Shown here in pieces: positions 56,630 through 63,059 of a stretch of DNA of 64,000 nucleotides. Location of the stretch: assembly GCA_944325595.1 (NCBI GenBank), contig CALVAQ010000004.1, positions 1 to 64,000 on the forward strand. The letters run 5' to 3'. Position numbers and translations under genes: made by a program. Every line of letters starts with the position of its first letter. Positions within the stretch are counted from its first letter, which is position 1. This DNA is from Candidatus Gastranaerophilales bacterium (GTDB taxonomy: Bacteria > Cyanobacteriota > Vampirovibrionia > Gastranaerophilales > Gastranaerophilaceae). The notes under the pieces are model-generated. The model made no database searches. It was given only the letters and a program-made list of their open reading frames with translations, and was not told the DNA's origin.

Positions 56630-56823
56630 AAAATGTGTTCCAGTCCTTTTTTATTAAACCCCTAATATCTTAATTTTGCCAGTTTATAACAGAACTGTTA
56701 CAAAGATTTTGGGCTTTTTGAAAATTAGTACTGGAAATTTAAAATTGTTTTGGTAGAATAATCTTACAGCGTTTTACAGATTGTATTATTGCTGTAAAAA
56801 CTTGAAAACTGAATAATATTTAT

Positions 56824-56912
56824 GCCGATGTGATGAAATTGGTAGACGTGCTAGACTCAAAATCTTGTGTGGTTTGCGCCACGTGCCGGTTCGACTCCGG
56901 CCATCGGCACCA
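56824..56912 (+). tRNA. tRNA-Leu (anticodon CAA)
   Basis: A class II tRNA with acceptor GCCGATG/CATCGGC, D-arm with GGTAGAC, anticodon loop CTCAAAA (anticodon CAA, reading UUG), a long variable arm GTGTGGTTTGCGCCAC, T-loop GGTTCGACTCC, and encoded CCA. One anticodon-stem pair is mismatched (T-T). Confidence 0.93.
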
Positions 56913-56915
56913 TTT

Positions 56916-56943
56916 AAAAGACTCCCGAAGGGGAGTTTTTTTG
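56916..56943 (+). terminator. Terminator of tRNA-Leu
   Basis: ACTCC/GGAGT stem with a CGAAGG loop and seven T directly after the tRNA. Confidence 0.85.
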
Positions 56944-57017
56944 TGTCCGGAGTCGAATCCGGCTCCCGGTTCTACCTCTCGTCAAACCTGACATTTTGTC
57001 TTTGATTATTGGCGTTC

Positions 57018-57079
57018 ACAAGGTTTAGAATTACATTCCGAATTTTTATTCTAAAAATTCTACATTTCATAAACCTTGT
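57018..57079. repeat. Nested palindrome
   Basis: ACAAGGTTTA (57018-57027) and TAAACCTTGT (57070-57079) are exact inverses. Inside is a perfect 9-bp stem GAATTTTTA-TTC-TAAAAATTC (57040-57060). It is non-coding and lies between the two tRNA-Leu 3' ends. Confidence 0.75.
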
Positions 57080-57159
57080 TCACATGGCTGTTCGCTCACT
57101 TTGCTCGACTCCACAGCCGCTCAAAATCCGCTCGGCAGAGTGGCCATCGGCACCATTTA

Positions 57160-57183
57160 AAAGACTCCTTTGGAGTCTTTTTT
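57160..57183 (+). terminator. Second terminator after the tRNA-Leu 3'-end copy
   Basis: GACTCC-TTT-GGAGTC followed by six T. It is a variant of the tRNA-Leu terminator, duplicated with the tRNA end. Confidence 0.75.
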
Positions 57184-57261
57184 AATGCCGTCGTCTCACC
57201 TAAAGCATAAGAAAAATGATTTGTGTTTTTATAATCATTAAGAAATGTAAATTCGAATTTG

Positions 57262-57290
57262 TTGACACCGAAACCCGCTCTACGTATGCT
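57262..57290 (+). promoter_or_regulatory. Promoter of the LysM gene
   Basis: A consensus TTGACA, 17-bp spacer and TATGCT about 125 bp before the LysM gene start. Confidence 0.65.
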
Positions 57291-57295
57291 TTTCT

Positions 57296-57320
57296 ATAAG
57301 ATAAGATAAGATAAGATAAG
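57296..57320 (+). repeat. Five tandem ATAAG units in a 5' leader
   Basis: Five perfect ATAAG repeats begin 6 bp after the -10 hexamer, in the predicted transcription start region of the LysM gene. Confidence 0.8.
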
Positions 57321-57416
57321 AGATGATAAAGTTGTGCCCTTTTGTTAAAGAATTGTTTTTTGAATGCCGTATATGTAAACGAACAAGGTACTATTTTAAA
57401 AAGAAAGGGACACAAT

Positions 57417-57872
57417 ATGACAGTACAAGGAAACTATACGGCAAAAGCAGGTGACACTTTAAGTGCTATTGCAAAACAATTCAACACGACAGTTGAAAAG
57501 CTTGCTGAACTTAACGGACTTAAAGATACTACTAGTGTTCTTCAAGTAGGACAGGAGATTAAGTTTAATTCAGATGACGGTTTGAAAGTAGAACGTGAAA
57601 CATTGACTGATGCGGAAGTTGAGGCAACAATTAATACCCTGCAAGCCATGATAAATAAATCCAAAAAAGGAGAATATGATGAAATAGTGAATTTCATGCA
57701 AGACCAAATAGATACACTAAAAAAAGAAGACCAAGCTAAATTTAATGCAGTCCTAGACAAATTAAATCAAATACCAGATTCAGACCTATTAGATAAACTA
57801 GAAAAAATAGACCAAGCTAAATTTAATGCAGTCCTAGACGGATTAAATCAAATGCCAGATACTCAAAAGTAG
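57417..57872 (+). CDS. LysM-domain protein, probably prematurely stopped
   Basis: A 151-residue protein from an ATG eight bases after AAGAAAGGGA. Residues 6-51 are one LysM domain ('YTAKAGDTLSAIAKQFNTTV', 'GLKDTTSVLQVGQEIKF'), a peptidoglycan-binding fold. There is no signal peptide. The C-terminal part holds a direct duplication ('DQAKFNAVLDKLNQIPD' and 'DQAKFNAVLDGLNQMPD'). It ends at a TAG where a Gln would suit; reading through gives 27 more sensible codons to a TGA at 57954. The gene is probably a truncated cell-wall or phage-structural-type protein. Confidence 0.7.
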   Translation: MTVQGNYTAKAGDTLSAIAKQFNTTVEKLAELNGLKDTTSVLQVGQEIKFNSDDGLKVERETLTDAEVEATINTLQAMINKSKKGEYDEIVNFMQDQIDTLKKEDQAKFNAVLDKLNQIPDSDLLDKLEKIDQAKFNAVLDGLNQMPDTQK

Positions 57873-58186
57873 ATTCAGGAACTGCGTGATGCATTGAACG
57901 AAGCATATGAAAATACGCCGTGGTGGCAGAAGATATACCAGAGGTTTCAACAATGACATAAGAAGAAATTTTTACTTATCAACAATCTCAATTTGATAAA
58001 CTTCAAAATGAATCTTTGTCAGACAGAGCAAAAAGAGATATCTGCGTAGCAATCGATGAGACAGAAAGACATATTAAGCAGGGCTAGAACAATGCTGTTG
58101 ATACAGTATACGATGGCGCAAATTCTGTTTATCAAAAAGTAGCGGATGGTGTTAAATTATTTTTCAACAGGCTTAGATTGGAATAA
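57873..58186 (+). pseudogene. Decayed 3' continuation of the LysM gene and a following small gene
   Basis: After the TAG at 57870 the same frame runs 27 codons (starts IQELRDALNEAYENTP) to a TGA at 57954-57956. An ATG overlaps that TGA (57953) and opens a frame interrupted by TAA (57959) and TAG (58085) but otherwise coherent ('EEIFTYQQSQFDKLQNESLS', 'NNAVDTVYDGANSVYQKVAD') up to TAA at 58184. All three interruptions fall where Gln codons would fit and need only C-to-T changes; no frameshift is seen. Confidence 0.55.
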
Positions 58187-58200
58187 CTTTTTCACATTAC

Positions 58201-58238
58201 AAAAAACGATACTTATTAAAAATAAGTATCGTTTTTTG
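58201..58238 (+). terminator. Strong terminator
   Basis: A 16-bp stem AAAAACGATACTTATT/AATAAGTATCGTTTTT with a four-base loop. It closes the decayed LysM operon and could act in both directions. Confidence 0.9.
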
Positions 58239-58284
58239 TTGTTGTTTGGTTCATTGGTTCTGTGAATTTGTATTGTTTTTGAAA

Positions 58285-58417
58285 TTGCAGATAGTTTGAG
58301 CAAAAGTACTCAAAAGTCCATGAAATGGACACCAGTTGTCCTCAAAAGTTTTTGCCCTTAAACAAGGTATAGCCTGTTTTTTAGCCACAAGTGGCGATTT
58401 GCTCAAAGTATCTGCAA
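58285..58417. mobile_element. 133-bp structured element with 20-bp terminal inverted repeats
   Basis: TTGCAGATAGTTTGAGCAAA (58285-58304) and the inverse at 58398-58417 match at 19 of 20 positions. Inside lie the hairpins GTCCAT-GAA-ATGGAC and CCAC-AA-GTGG. No open frame is present. It could be a MITE or the gene of a structured RNA. The rest of the 58239-58585 gap is AT-rich with nothing recognisable. Confidence 0.6.
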
Positions 58418-58585
58418 CTTGTACTTAAACTAAGTGTTATTTTACAATTTTAATTTTTATACAGCACGTAGTATTAGCAGTATATGCTAAATCATAGGTT
58501 TATCGCACATATGTTGTCGTTTTGCACTCTGTGAACTAATCATATTTTTTCAAAATCAAGTTTTATAGTGCACAGGTATATCGCT

Positions 58586-59422
58586 TTAGCTCTTTTGCAT
58601 AAATTTACGCCCATTAGAACGAAAAATTAACTGTGGAAATTTTGTCTTATACTTTTCTATATCAGCATCAGAAAGAAAAACCCTGTCAAAAGAAAAAGAC
58701 TTGATTTTGTTTTTACCATCAATAACAAGCAGATTTTCACAGTTGTTTTTGTAATAGTTAAGCATATTATTGGCAAAATCGGCTTTACCAATCCATGGGT
58801 CTATTATTATTGTTTTGTTATTAATTATTTTTTCATTGAATGGCGAACCATCGAGATTGAATACACATACGCTATGAAATCCCGACTCATGAGGTAACAC
58901 TTGTTTCTTAAAAAGATTACAGGTCTGTGCATTTTTTATCCCATTAAGTTTCAGAACGAACTCTGCGAGCATTGCATTTTCCTGACAATTTGCTCTTCTT
59001 TTTAAACAAACCATATCAAGCGTTTTTTCTAGCTGTGATTTTCCTTCGCTATTTTTTTTACGCAATAAGCCTATCTCATCTATATTCCTTTTAATGGCAG
59101 AAAGTATTTTTATCTTATTCTTGTATTTTGAATGATAAAACAGGTTTTTTATTTTCTCCGGTATGCTGACATTTATACCTTTTATATAGTTATTAATAAA
59201 ACAATTAAGACCTTCAATGCTTTCAGATGCTGGAGTGTTGTAGCAAGAAATAGATTTTTGTACATAATGCTCAAACATTGGTTTAAATTTTGTTGATGAA
59301 AAATGAGGAAATGTTGTGTTTATTGCATGACAAACCCATTGAGCATCTCTAACTGGTGCTACTCTAGAAGTAAAACTTAAAGCTTCGTGTTTTTTGTTAT
59401 AAAAAGAATTTAAAATTTTCAT
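58586..59422 (-). CDS. Transglutaminase-like cysteine hydrolase, putative
   Basis: A 278-residue protein. Cys146 in 'KRRANCQENAMLAEFVLKLN', His183 in 'GFHSVCVFNLDG' and Asp208 in 'KTIIIDPWIGKA' give the Cys-His-Asp order and spacing of transglutaminase/papain-like folds. The N-terminus 'EALSFTSRVAPVRDAQWV' (13-30) resembles the FK-motif N-termini elsewhere, with T for K. There is no signal peptide. Neither the ATG at 59422 nor the alternatives has a good ribosome-binding site. The gene lies in the accessory patch between two tRNAs. Substrate unknown; a protein-modifying effector is one possibility. Confidence 0.6.
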   Translation of the reverse strand: MKILNSFYNKKHEALSFTSRVAPVRDAQWVCHAINTTFPHFSSTKFKPMFEHYVQKSISCYNTPASESIEGLNCFINNYIKGINVSIPEKIKNLFYHSKYKNKIKILSAIKRNIDEIGLLRKKNSEGKSQLEKTLDMVCLKRRANCQENAMLAEFVLKLNGIKNAQTCNLFKKQVLPHESGFHSVCVFNLDGSPFNEKIINNKTIIIDPWIGKADFANNMLNYYKNNCENLLVIDGKNKIKSFSFDRVFLSDADIEKYKTKFPQLIFRSNGRKFMQKS

Positions 59423-59557
59423 ATAAGTATAAATGCATCTAAAAATAAAATTTGCTACCAAGAAACATTCAGGTTGTAACTGGTTTTTTGTTCAACAAGA
59501 TTGGGATGGCATCAATTGGTCTCAGCATTATTTAAAAATATTCTGGTAATTAACACT

Positions 59558-59584
59558 AAAAAAGAGGCTTGTTAAAAGCCTCTT
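59558..59584 (-). terminator. Terminator of tRNA-Ala
   Basis: AAGAGGCTT/AAGCCTCTT stem; on the minus strand it is followed by six T. Confidence 0.85.
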
Positions 59585-59592
59585 GATTTGAA

Positions 59593-59668
59593 TGGTGGAG
59601 GATAGGAGATTCGAACTCCTGACCCCCTGCGTGCAAAGCAGGTGCTCTACCAGCTGAGCTAATCCCCC
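59593..59668 (-). tRNA. tRNA-Ala (anticodon TGC)
   Basis: The minus strand folds as a 76-nt tRNA with acceptor GGGGGAT/ATCCTCC, D-arm TAGCTCAGCTGGTAGAGC, anticodon stem CCTGC/GCAGG around TTTGCAC (anticodon TGC), T-loop AGTTCGAATCT and encoded CCA. Confidence 0.96.
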
Positions 59669-59872
59669 ACGAGATTTTTGTTATGTCCGCACCTGCAACA
59701 GGTGCTTAATTTCAATATTGTAAAGCTTGTGCTTTACGGGGCGTGAGCTAATCCCCCACGAGATTTTTGTTATGTCCGCACCTGCAACAGGTGCTTAATT
59801 TCAATATTGTAAAGCTTGCGCTTTACGGGGCGTGAGCTAATCCCCCACGAGATTGTAAAGCTAGTGCTTTAT
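59656..59872. repeat. 89-bp tandem repeat containing the tRNA-Ala 5' end
   Basis: Units at 59656-59744 and 59745-59833 differ by one base (59731/59820 region, T/C). A third partial unit at 59834-59872 lacks about 43 internal bases. Each unit starts with the first 13 bases of tRNA-Ala (minus strand) and its upstream flank, and holds the hairpins GCACCTG-CAA-CAGGTGC and GTAAAGC...GCTTTAC. The gap 59669-59972 contains this array and a promoter, no genes. Confidence 0.9.
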
Positions 59873-59926
59873 CAATTACGAACTGATTCCGGTGTGTTTT
59901 TTATGCTGCCGGTATCAGCGACAATT

Positions 59927-59957
59927 ATTATAATACATGCTGATATTTTTTTGTAAA
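59927..59957 (-). promoter_or_regulatory. Candidate promoter of tRNA-Ala
   Basis: On the minus strand TTTACA and TATAAT are 19 bp apart, about 260 bp before the tRNA and just outside the tandem repeat. A transcript from here would pass through all repeat units. Confidence 0.4.
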
Positions 59958-59972
59958 GCCCAAACTTTAAAA

Positions 59973-60626
59973 CTACAAATCTACCCCGACAACCTCAATA
60001 TCTTTGTAGTTTGCTTTGACCTTGCAGTTATATCCTGTTGTATCCTGTGTCATTATTATTCCCAAATAAGCACCGAGTATTGCTTCCAGCTGGGAAACAG
60101 GCAGCATATTCGCCGGTAGCCCCTTAAAGCCGAATTTATATTTCAATGCGCTTTGCAATGCTTTGCAGTCTACCGGAGATCTGTCCTTATACACGCCCGA
60201 TAGTCCCAGAGATGATTTCAATTCATGGATATCATATCTGAAAACATCAATTCCCTCTTCTTTAAGAGAGGACAATACATCACAGCCCCTGTGAGAATAT
60301 CTTTGTATCCAGTCGCTGTCATGGTTTATGAGTTCATTACTCTGTATGAGTTGGTATTCTCTTGACAGCAGTTTCCATTTTGCATTCAGCATGGTTGGAT
60401 TTTCAGGCAAAGCAACATTGATTATCGCATTATTCTTTCCCGCAAAACGTTTAAAGAAGAACCTGACATCCTCCATTGAAAACAGTTTGTCCAGAGTGAT
60501 TATATTCATATTTTTATCTATTATTGCGACACCTGTCTCATTTGCCGAGCATGAGCCCAGCGATATCCCGACAAAATAAAACTTTGATGCAAGTTTCTTT
60601 GTATCCAAAATATTGTCTTTAATCAT
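59973..60626 (-). CDS. RNase H-like fold protein (DUF429-type), putative
   Basis: A 217-residue soluble protein. 'KFYFVGISLGSCSANETGVA' (15-34) is a strand-turn-strand as in RNase H-fold proteins, 'INVALPENPTM' is a second core strand, and 'SPVDCKALQSALKYKFGFKG' with 'LPVSQLEAILGAYLGI' fits the C-terminal part of DUF429-type proteins. The usual catalytic acids are not all present. It lies 14 bp after the membrane-protein gene on the same strand. Function unknown. Confidence 0.5.
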   Translation of the reverse strand: MIKDNILDTKKLASKFYFVGISLGSCSANETGVAIIDKNMNIITLDKLFSMEDVRFFFKRFAGKNNAIINVALPENPTMLNAKWKLLSREYQLIQSNELINHDSDWIQRYSHRGCDVLSSLKEEGIDVFRYDIHELKSSLGLSGVYKDRSPVDCKALQSALKYKFGFKGLPANMLPVSQLEAILGAYLGIIMTQDTTGYNCKVKANYKDIEVVGVDL

Positions 60627-60640
60627 TAAAAACCTTTTCG

Positions 60641-61222
60641 CTAGTATACTGTACGCCTTACGGCATTGAACCTTCCATGATTTCGGCTGTCGTATAATTT
60701 TTCGAAATTATACTGCACGTCTTTATAGTTCTTTATCGTAAGTTCTATTGATTTGTTTACTACAATAAACATAATCGGCAGAGAAATCAAAACAGTCATT
60801 ATTCCCACAAACATATGTTTTGAAAATTTAATTAAATGAGCTTTTTCTTTTGCTGCATTTGTTCTTTTTCTGTGCTCTAACAAAAGTGTATTAAAGAGCT
60901 TTGTTCTTTCTTCCATCGGAATTTTGTCAAAATATTCGACATTTTCCGCATTAACCATAACAACAAATTTTTTTGCTCTCGGGCCTTTATTTCTTGCAAC
61001 AGGCTTTTCTATTTCAGCATAAGGGTCAAATTCTTCGTTTGCATATTTTTCAAGAGCACCGCCTTCCATCAATGCTTTAGGGCTTTGTGACAAAAAGCCT
61101 TCCGAATCATCGGTGAAGTTGCTCATGCTTCTGATTGTTGCCTGCAGTTTTTCAATTTCGGCCTTTTCATCAAAGTCCAAACTATGAAAATCTTCGTTGT
61201 ATCCGTCTTGATTATCCGGCAT
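60641..61222 (-). CDS. Hypothetical single-pass membrane protein
   Basis: A 193-residue protein. The first 125 residues are acidic then basic and probably cytosolic ('DFHSLDFDEKAEIEKLQATI', 'KKFVVMVNAENVEYFDKIPM'). A hydrophobic helix lies near residues 135-158 ('FVGIMTVLISLPIMFIVV') and a basic tail follows. ATG preceded by GAGGAAAA. Probably cotranscribed with the DUF429-like gene. No family recognised. Confidence 0.65.
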   Translation of the reverse strand: MPDNQDGYNEDFHSLDFDEKAEIEKLQATIRSMSNFTDDSEGFLSQSPKALMEGGALEKYANEEFDPYAEIEKPVARNKGPRAKKFVVMVNAENVEYFDKIPMEERTKLFNTLLLEHRKRTNAAKEKAHLIKFSKHMFVGIMTVLISLPIMFIVVNKSIELTIKNYKDVQYNFEKLYDSRNHGRFNAVRRTVY

Positions 61223-61348
61223 TTTTCCTCTGGATTATGTTATCTTCTGTTGATTTTTGTTGTTTTTTTTATGCTAAACTTAAATATATTATACTACAGT
61301 TATTTTTAAAATTTTACCAGAATATGATGTATTTTTCACGGAGAAGAA

Positions 61349-62386
61349 ATGTTTAACTTTGACAAAGACAAATTAGAGAATTATATAAAAAAACTCAATG
61401 AACCCAGTGTTTTGATAATCGGTGATATGGGTATAGATGAGATGGTATACGGTGATACGGAAAGAATTTCAAGAGAAGCACCCGTTCTTATCCTAAGACA
61501 TGCCAATACAAAAATAATTCTGGGTCAGGCGGCAAACGCAGCTCATAACCTTGCAACAATCAATGGTGCCAAAGTTTCCGCTCTCGGTTTGTACGGCGAT
61601 GACTATTACGGTCCGCAGCTGCTTGAAGCTTTTCAAGAAGCCGGAATAAATACGGAATATATGGTAAAGGACAATACAAGAACCACAACCGTAAAATCAA
61701 GAATTTCAGGTGCCAGTTTTCATTCCGTTGCCCAGCAGATTGTCAGAATAGACAGAGTTGATTCAAAGACGTTGTCAAAAGAAATAGAAGACAAAATTAT
61801 TGAGAATATAGAAAAAGCCATACCCCTCCATGATGCTGTAATTCTCTCGGACTACAACATTGGTATGCTTACGGACAGGGTTATTGCTGCAACTATCGAA
61901 ACAGCAAAAAAATACAACAAGATTGTTGTTGCCGATGTACAAAAAGATATGGCAAGATACAAAGGTGTTTATGCTCTCACTCCGAACCAGCCAGACAGCG
62001 AAAAGGCAGTCGGATATTTTATTAGAGATGAAAAAACATTGAACAATGCAGGTGCGGATATTTTGAATATTACAGATGCAAAAGTTTTGCTTCTGACAAG
62101 AGGCGGAGACGGCATGGCAGTCTTTGAAAAAGGAAAAGAAATTCACACAGATGTTCCCGTATTCAACAAAACAAATGTTTTTGATGTTACAGGGGCAGGA
62201 GACACTGTAGTTGCTTCGTTCACTCTTGCACTTGCTGCAGGCGCCGAGCCAAAATATGCTGCTATAATAGGCAATATTGCAGCAAGCATTGTAATTCGTT
62301 CTTTCGGGTGCGCTACCACGACAATTGACGAAATGCTTAAAAGTCTGCACAAAATGAATATGGATAATTACACAATCAAAATATAA
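61349..62386 (+). CDS. D-glycero-beta-D-manno-heptose-7-phosphate kinase (PfkB family)
   Basis: A 345-residue ribokinase-fold protein matching the kinase half of HldE (RfaE1). 'VLIIGDMGIDEMVYGDTERI' opens the domain, 'GQAANAAHNLATINGAKVSA' is the sugar site, and 'NVFDVTGAGDTVVASFTLAL' holds the catalytic base. It makes the heptose bisphosphate for LPS inner core. The nucleotidyltransferase half is absent, so it is a separate HldA-type kinase. CGGAGAAGAA before the ATG. Confidence 0.93.
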   Translation: MFNFDKDKLENYIKKLNEPSVLIIGDMGIDEMVYGDTERISREAPVLILRHANTKIILGQAANAAHNLATINGAKVSALGLYGDDYYGPQLLEAFQEAGINTEYMVKDNTRTTTVKSRISGASFHSVAQQIVRIDRVDSKTLSKEIEDKIIENIEKAIPLHDAVILSDYNIGMLTDRVIAATIETAKKYNKIVVADVQKDMARYKGVYALTPNQPDSEKAVGYFIRDEKTLNNAGADILNITDAKVLLLTRGGDGMAVFEKGKEIHTDVPVFNKTNVFDVTGAGDTVVASFTLALAAGAEPKYAAIIGNIAASIVIRSFGCATTTIDEMLKSLHKMNMDNYTIKI

Positions 62387-62402
62387 GAGCTGAGGAGAAA
62401 AT

Positions 62403-63053
62403 ATGAAAATCAAAGAATTGAAATTGCTGGACTATATTATTATATTTGCGGCTATTGCTGTTATAGCTGTAGGTGTTCTTGTTTTTCTTGGCAAAAACAA
62501 GTTTTCAAAATCACCGGTTGAAGCGACAAAAAAAATTGCGTTTCAGGTTATGCTAAAAAGTGTTTCTCTGACAGACAGCAAACCGCCGTTTGATATAGGC
62601 GAAGAGTCATTCATCACTATCAGAAATGTTCCTTATACAAAACTGCAAATCATTGATGTAATATACCAGCCCAAAAAGACTGTGGTTCCGACAGGATATC
62701 CTCCGCAGCCTTTTATTGTTGTTGATGATTATTCTCAGCCGTCGCAGTATGATTTTGTAGTTTCTCTAATCGATGATGCAAAAATTACAAAAGACGGTCC
62801 TGTTGCAGGCGGAAATAAAATAAAAATCGGTATGCCGATTGTGCTCGAAGGTTTCAATTATCGTATAGGCGGAACAGTTTCAAATGTTCAGGTTCTCGAA
62901 GATGAAAATGTTGAACAAATAAATAAATATGTAGAAGCCCAAAAACTTCAGCGTGATATCAAAAAAGTACAAAACAGCACTTCTGTTCCCTCAAAAAACC
63001 AGAAAAGCACAACAGAACAAAAAACTGATAAAAAACCTGCAGAGAAAAAGTAG
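62403..63053 (+). CDS. DUF4330 family protein
   Basis: A 216-residue protein with one N-terminal membrane helix (10-30, 'YIIIFAAIAVIAVGVLVFLG') and a small beta-rich domain ('KIAFQVMLKSVSL', 'DFVVSLIDDAKITKDG', 'KIKIGMPIVLEGFNYRIGGT'), as in DUF4330 proteins best known from cyanobacteria, where they sit next to polysaccharide genes. The C-terminal 30 residues are Lys/Gln/Ser low complexity. It is 16 bp after the heptose kinase, in the same operon. Confidence 0.82.
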   Translation: MKIKELKLLDYIIIFAAIAVIAVGVLVFLGKNKFSKSPVEATKKIAFQVMLKSVSLTDSKPPFDIGEESFITIRNVPYTKLQIIDVIYQPKKTVVPTGYPPQPFIVVDDYSQPSQYDFVVSLIDDAKITKDGPVAGGNKIKIGMPIVLEGFNYRIGGTVSNVQVLEDENVEQINKYVEAQKLQRDIKKVQNSTSVPSKNQKSTTEQKTDKKPAEKK

Positions 63054-63059
63054 TGAACA

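Larger units (their letters stand above)
56899..57168. repeat. 27-bp direct repeat of the tRNA-Leu 3' end, 243 bp apart
   Basis: The last 14 bases of tRNA-Leu and the following start of the terminator (56899-56925) recur exactly at 57142-57168. Between them lie the terminator, a tRNA-like T-arm fragment (minus strand, about 56945-56964), a nested palindrome and a short CTCAAAATC string also found in the tRNA-Leu anticodon arm. No integrase is present. The layout looks like an att-type scar or a decayed tRNA-Leu copy. Confidence 0.85.

Noticed and set aside
57120..57156. Second complete tRNA gene ending in GGCACCA
   Set aside because: Only the 3' end and a short CTCAAAATC string match tRNA-Leu; no acceptor 5' strand or T-arm can be folded.
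57870..58186. Reassignment of TAG/TAA to Gln in the LysM region
   Set aside because: Not claimed as fact: the intact 151-codon part uses only CAA/CAG for Gln, TAA and TAG would both need reassignment, and every other gene in the window ends normally at these codons. Decay is simpler.
56824..59668. Intact prophage or integrative element between tRNA-Leu and tRNA-Ala
   Set aside because: There is no integrase, capsid, portal or replication gene; only a LysM remnant, a cysteine hydrolase and repeats remain.
59656..59872. CRISPR array
   Set aside because: The 89-bp units are direct tandem duplications with no unique spacers, and no cas genes are present. The AddB/Cas4-like nuclease at 25620 belongs with a helicase.
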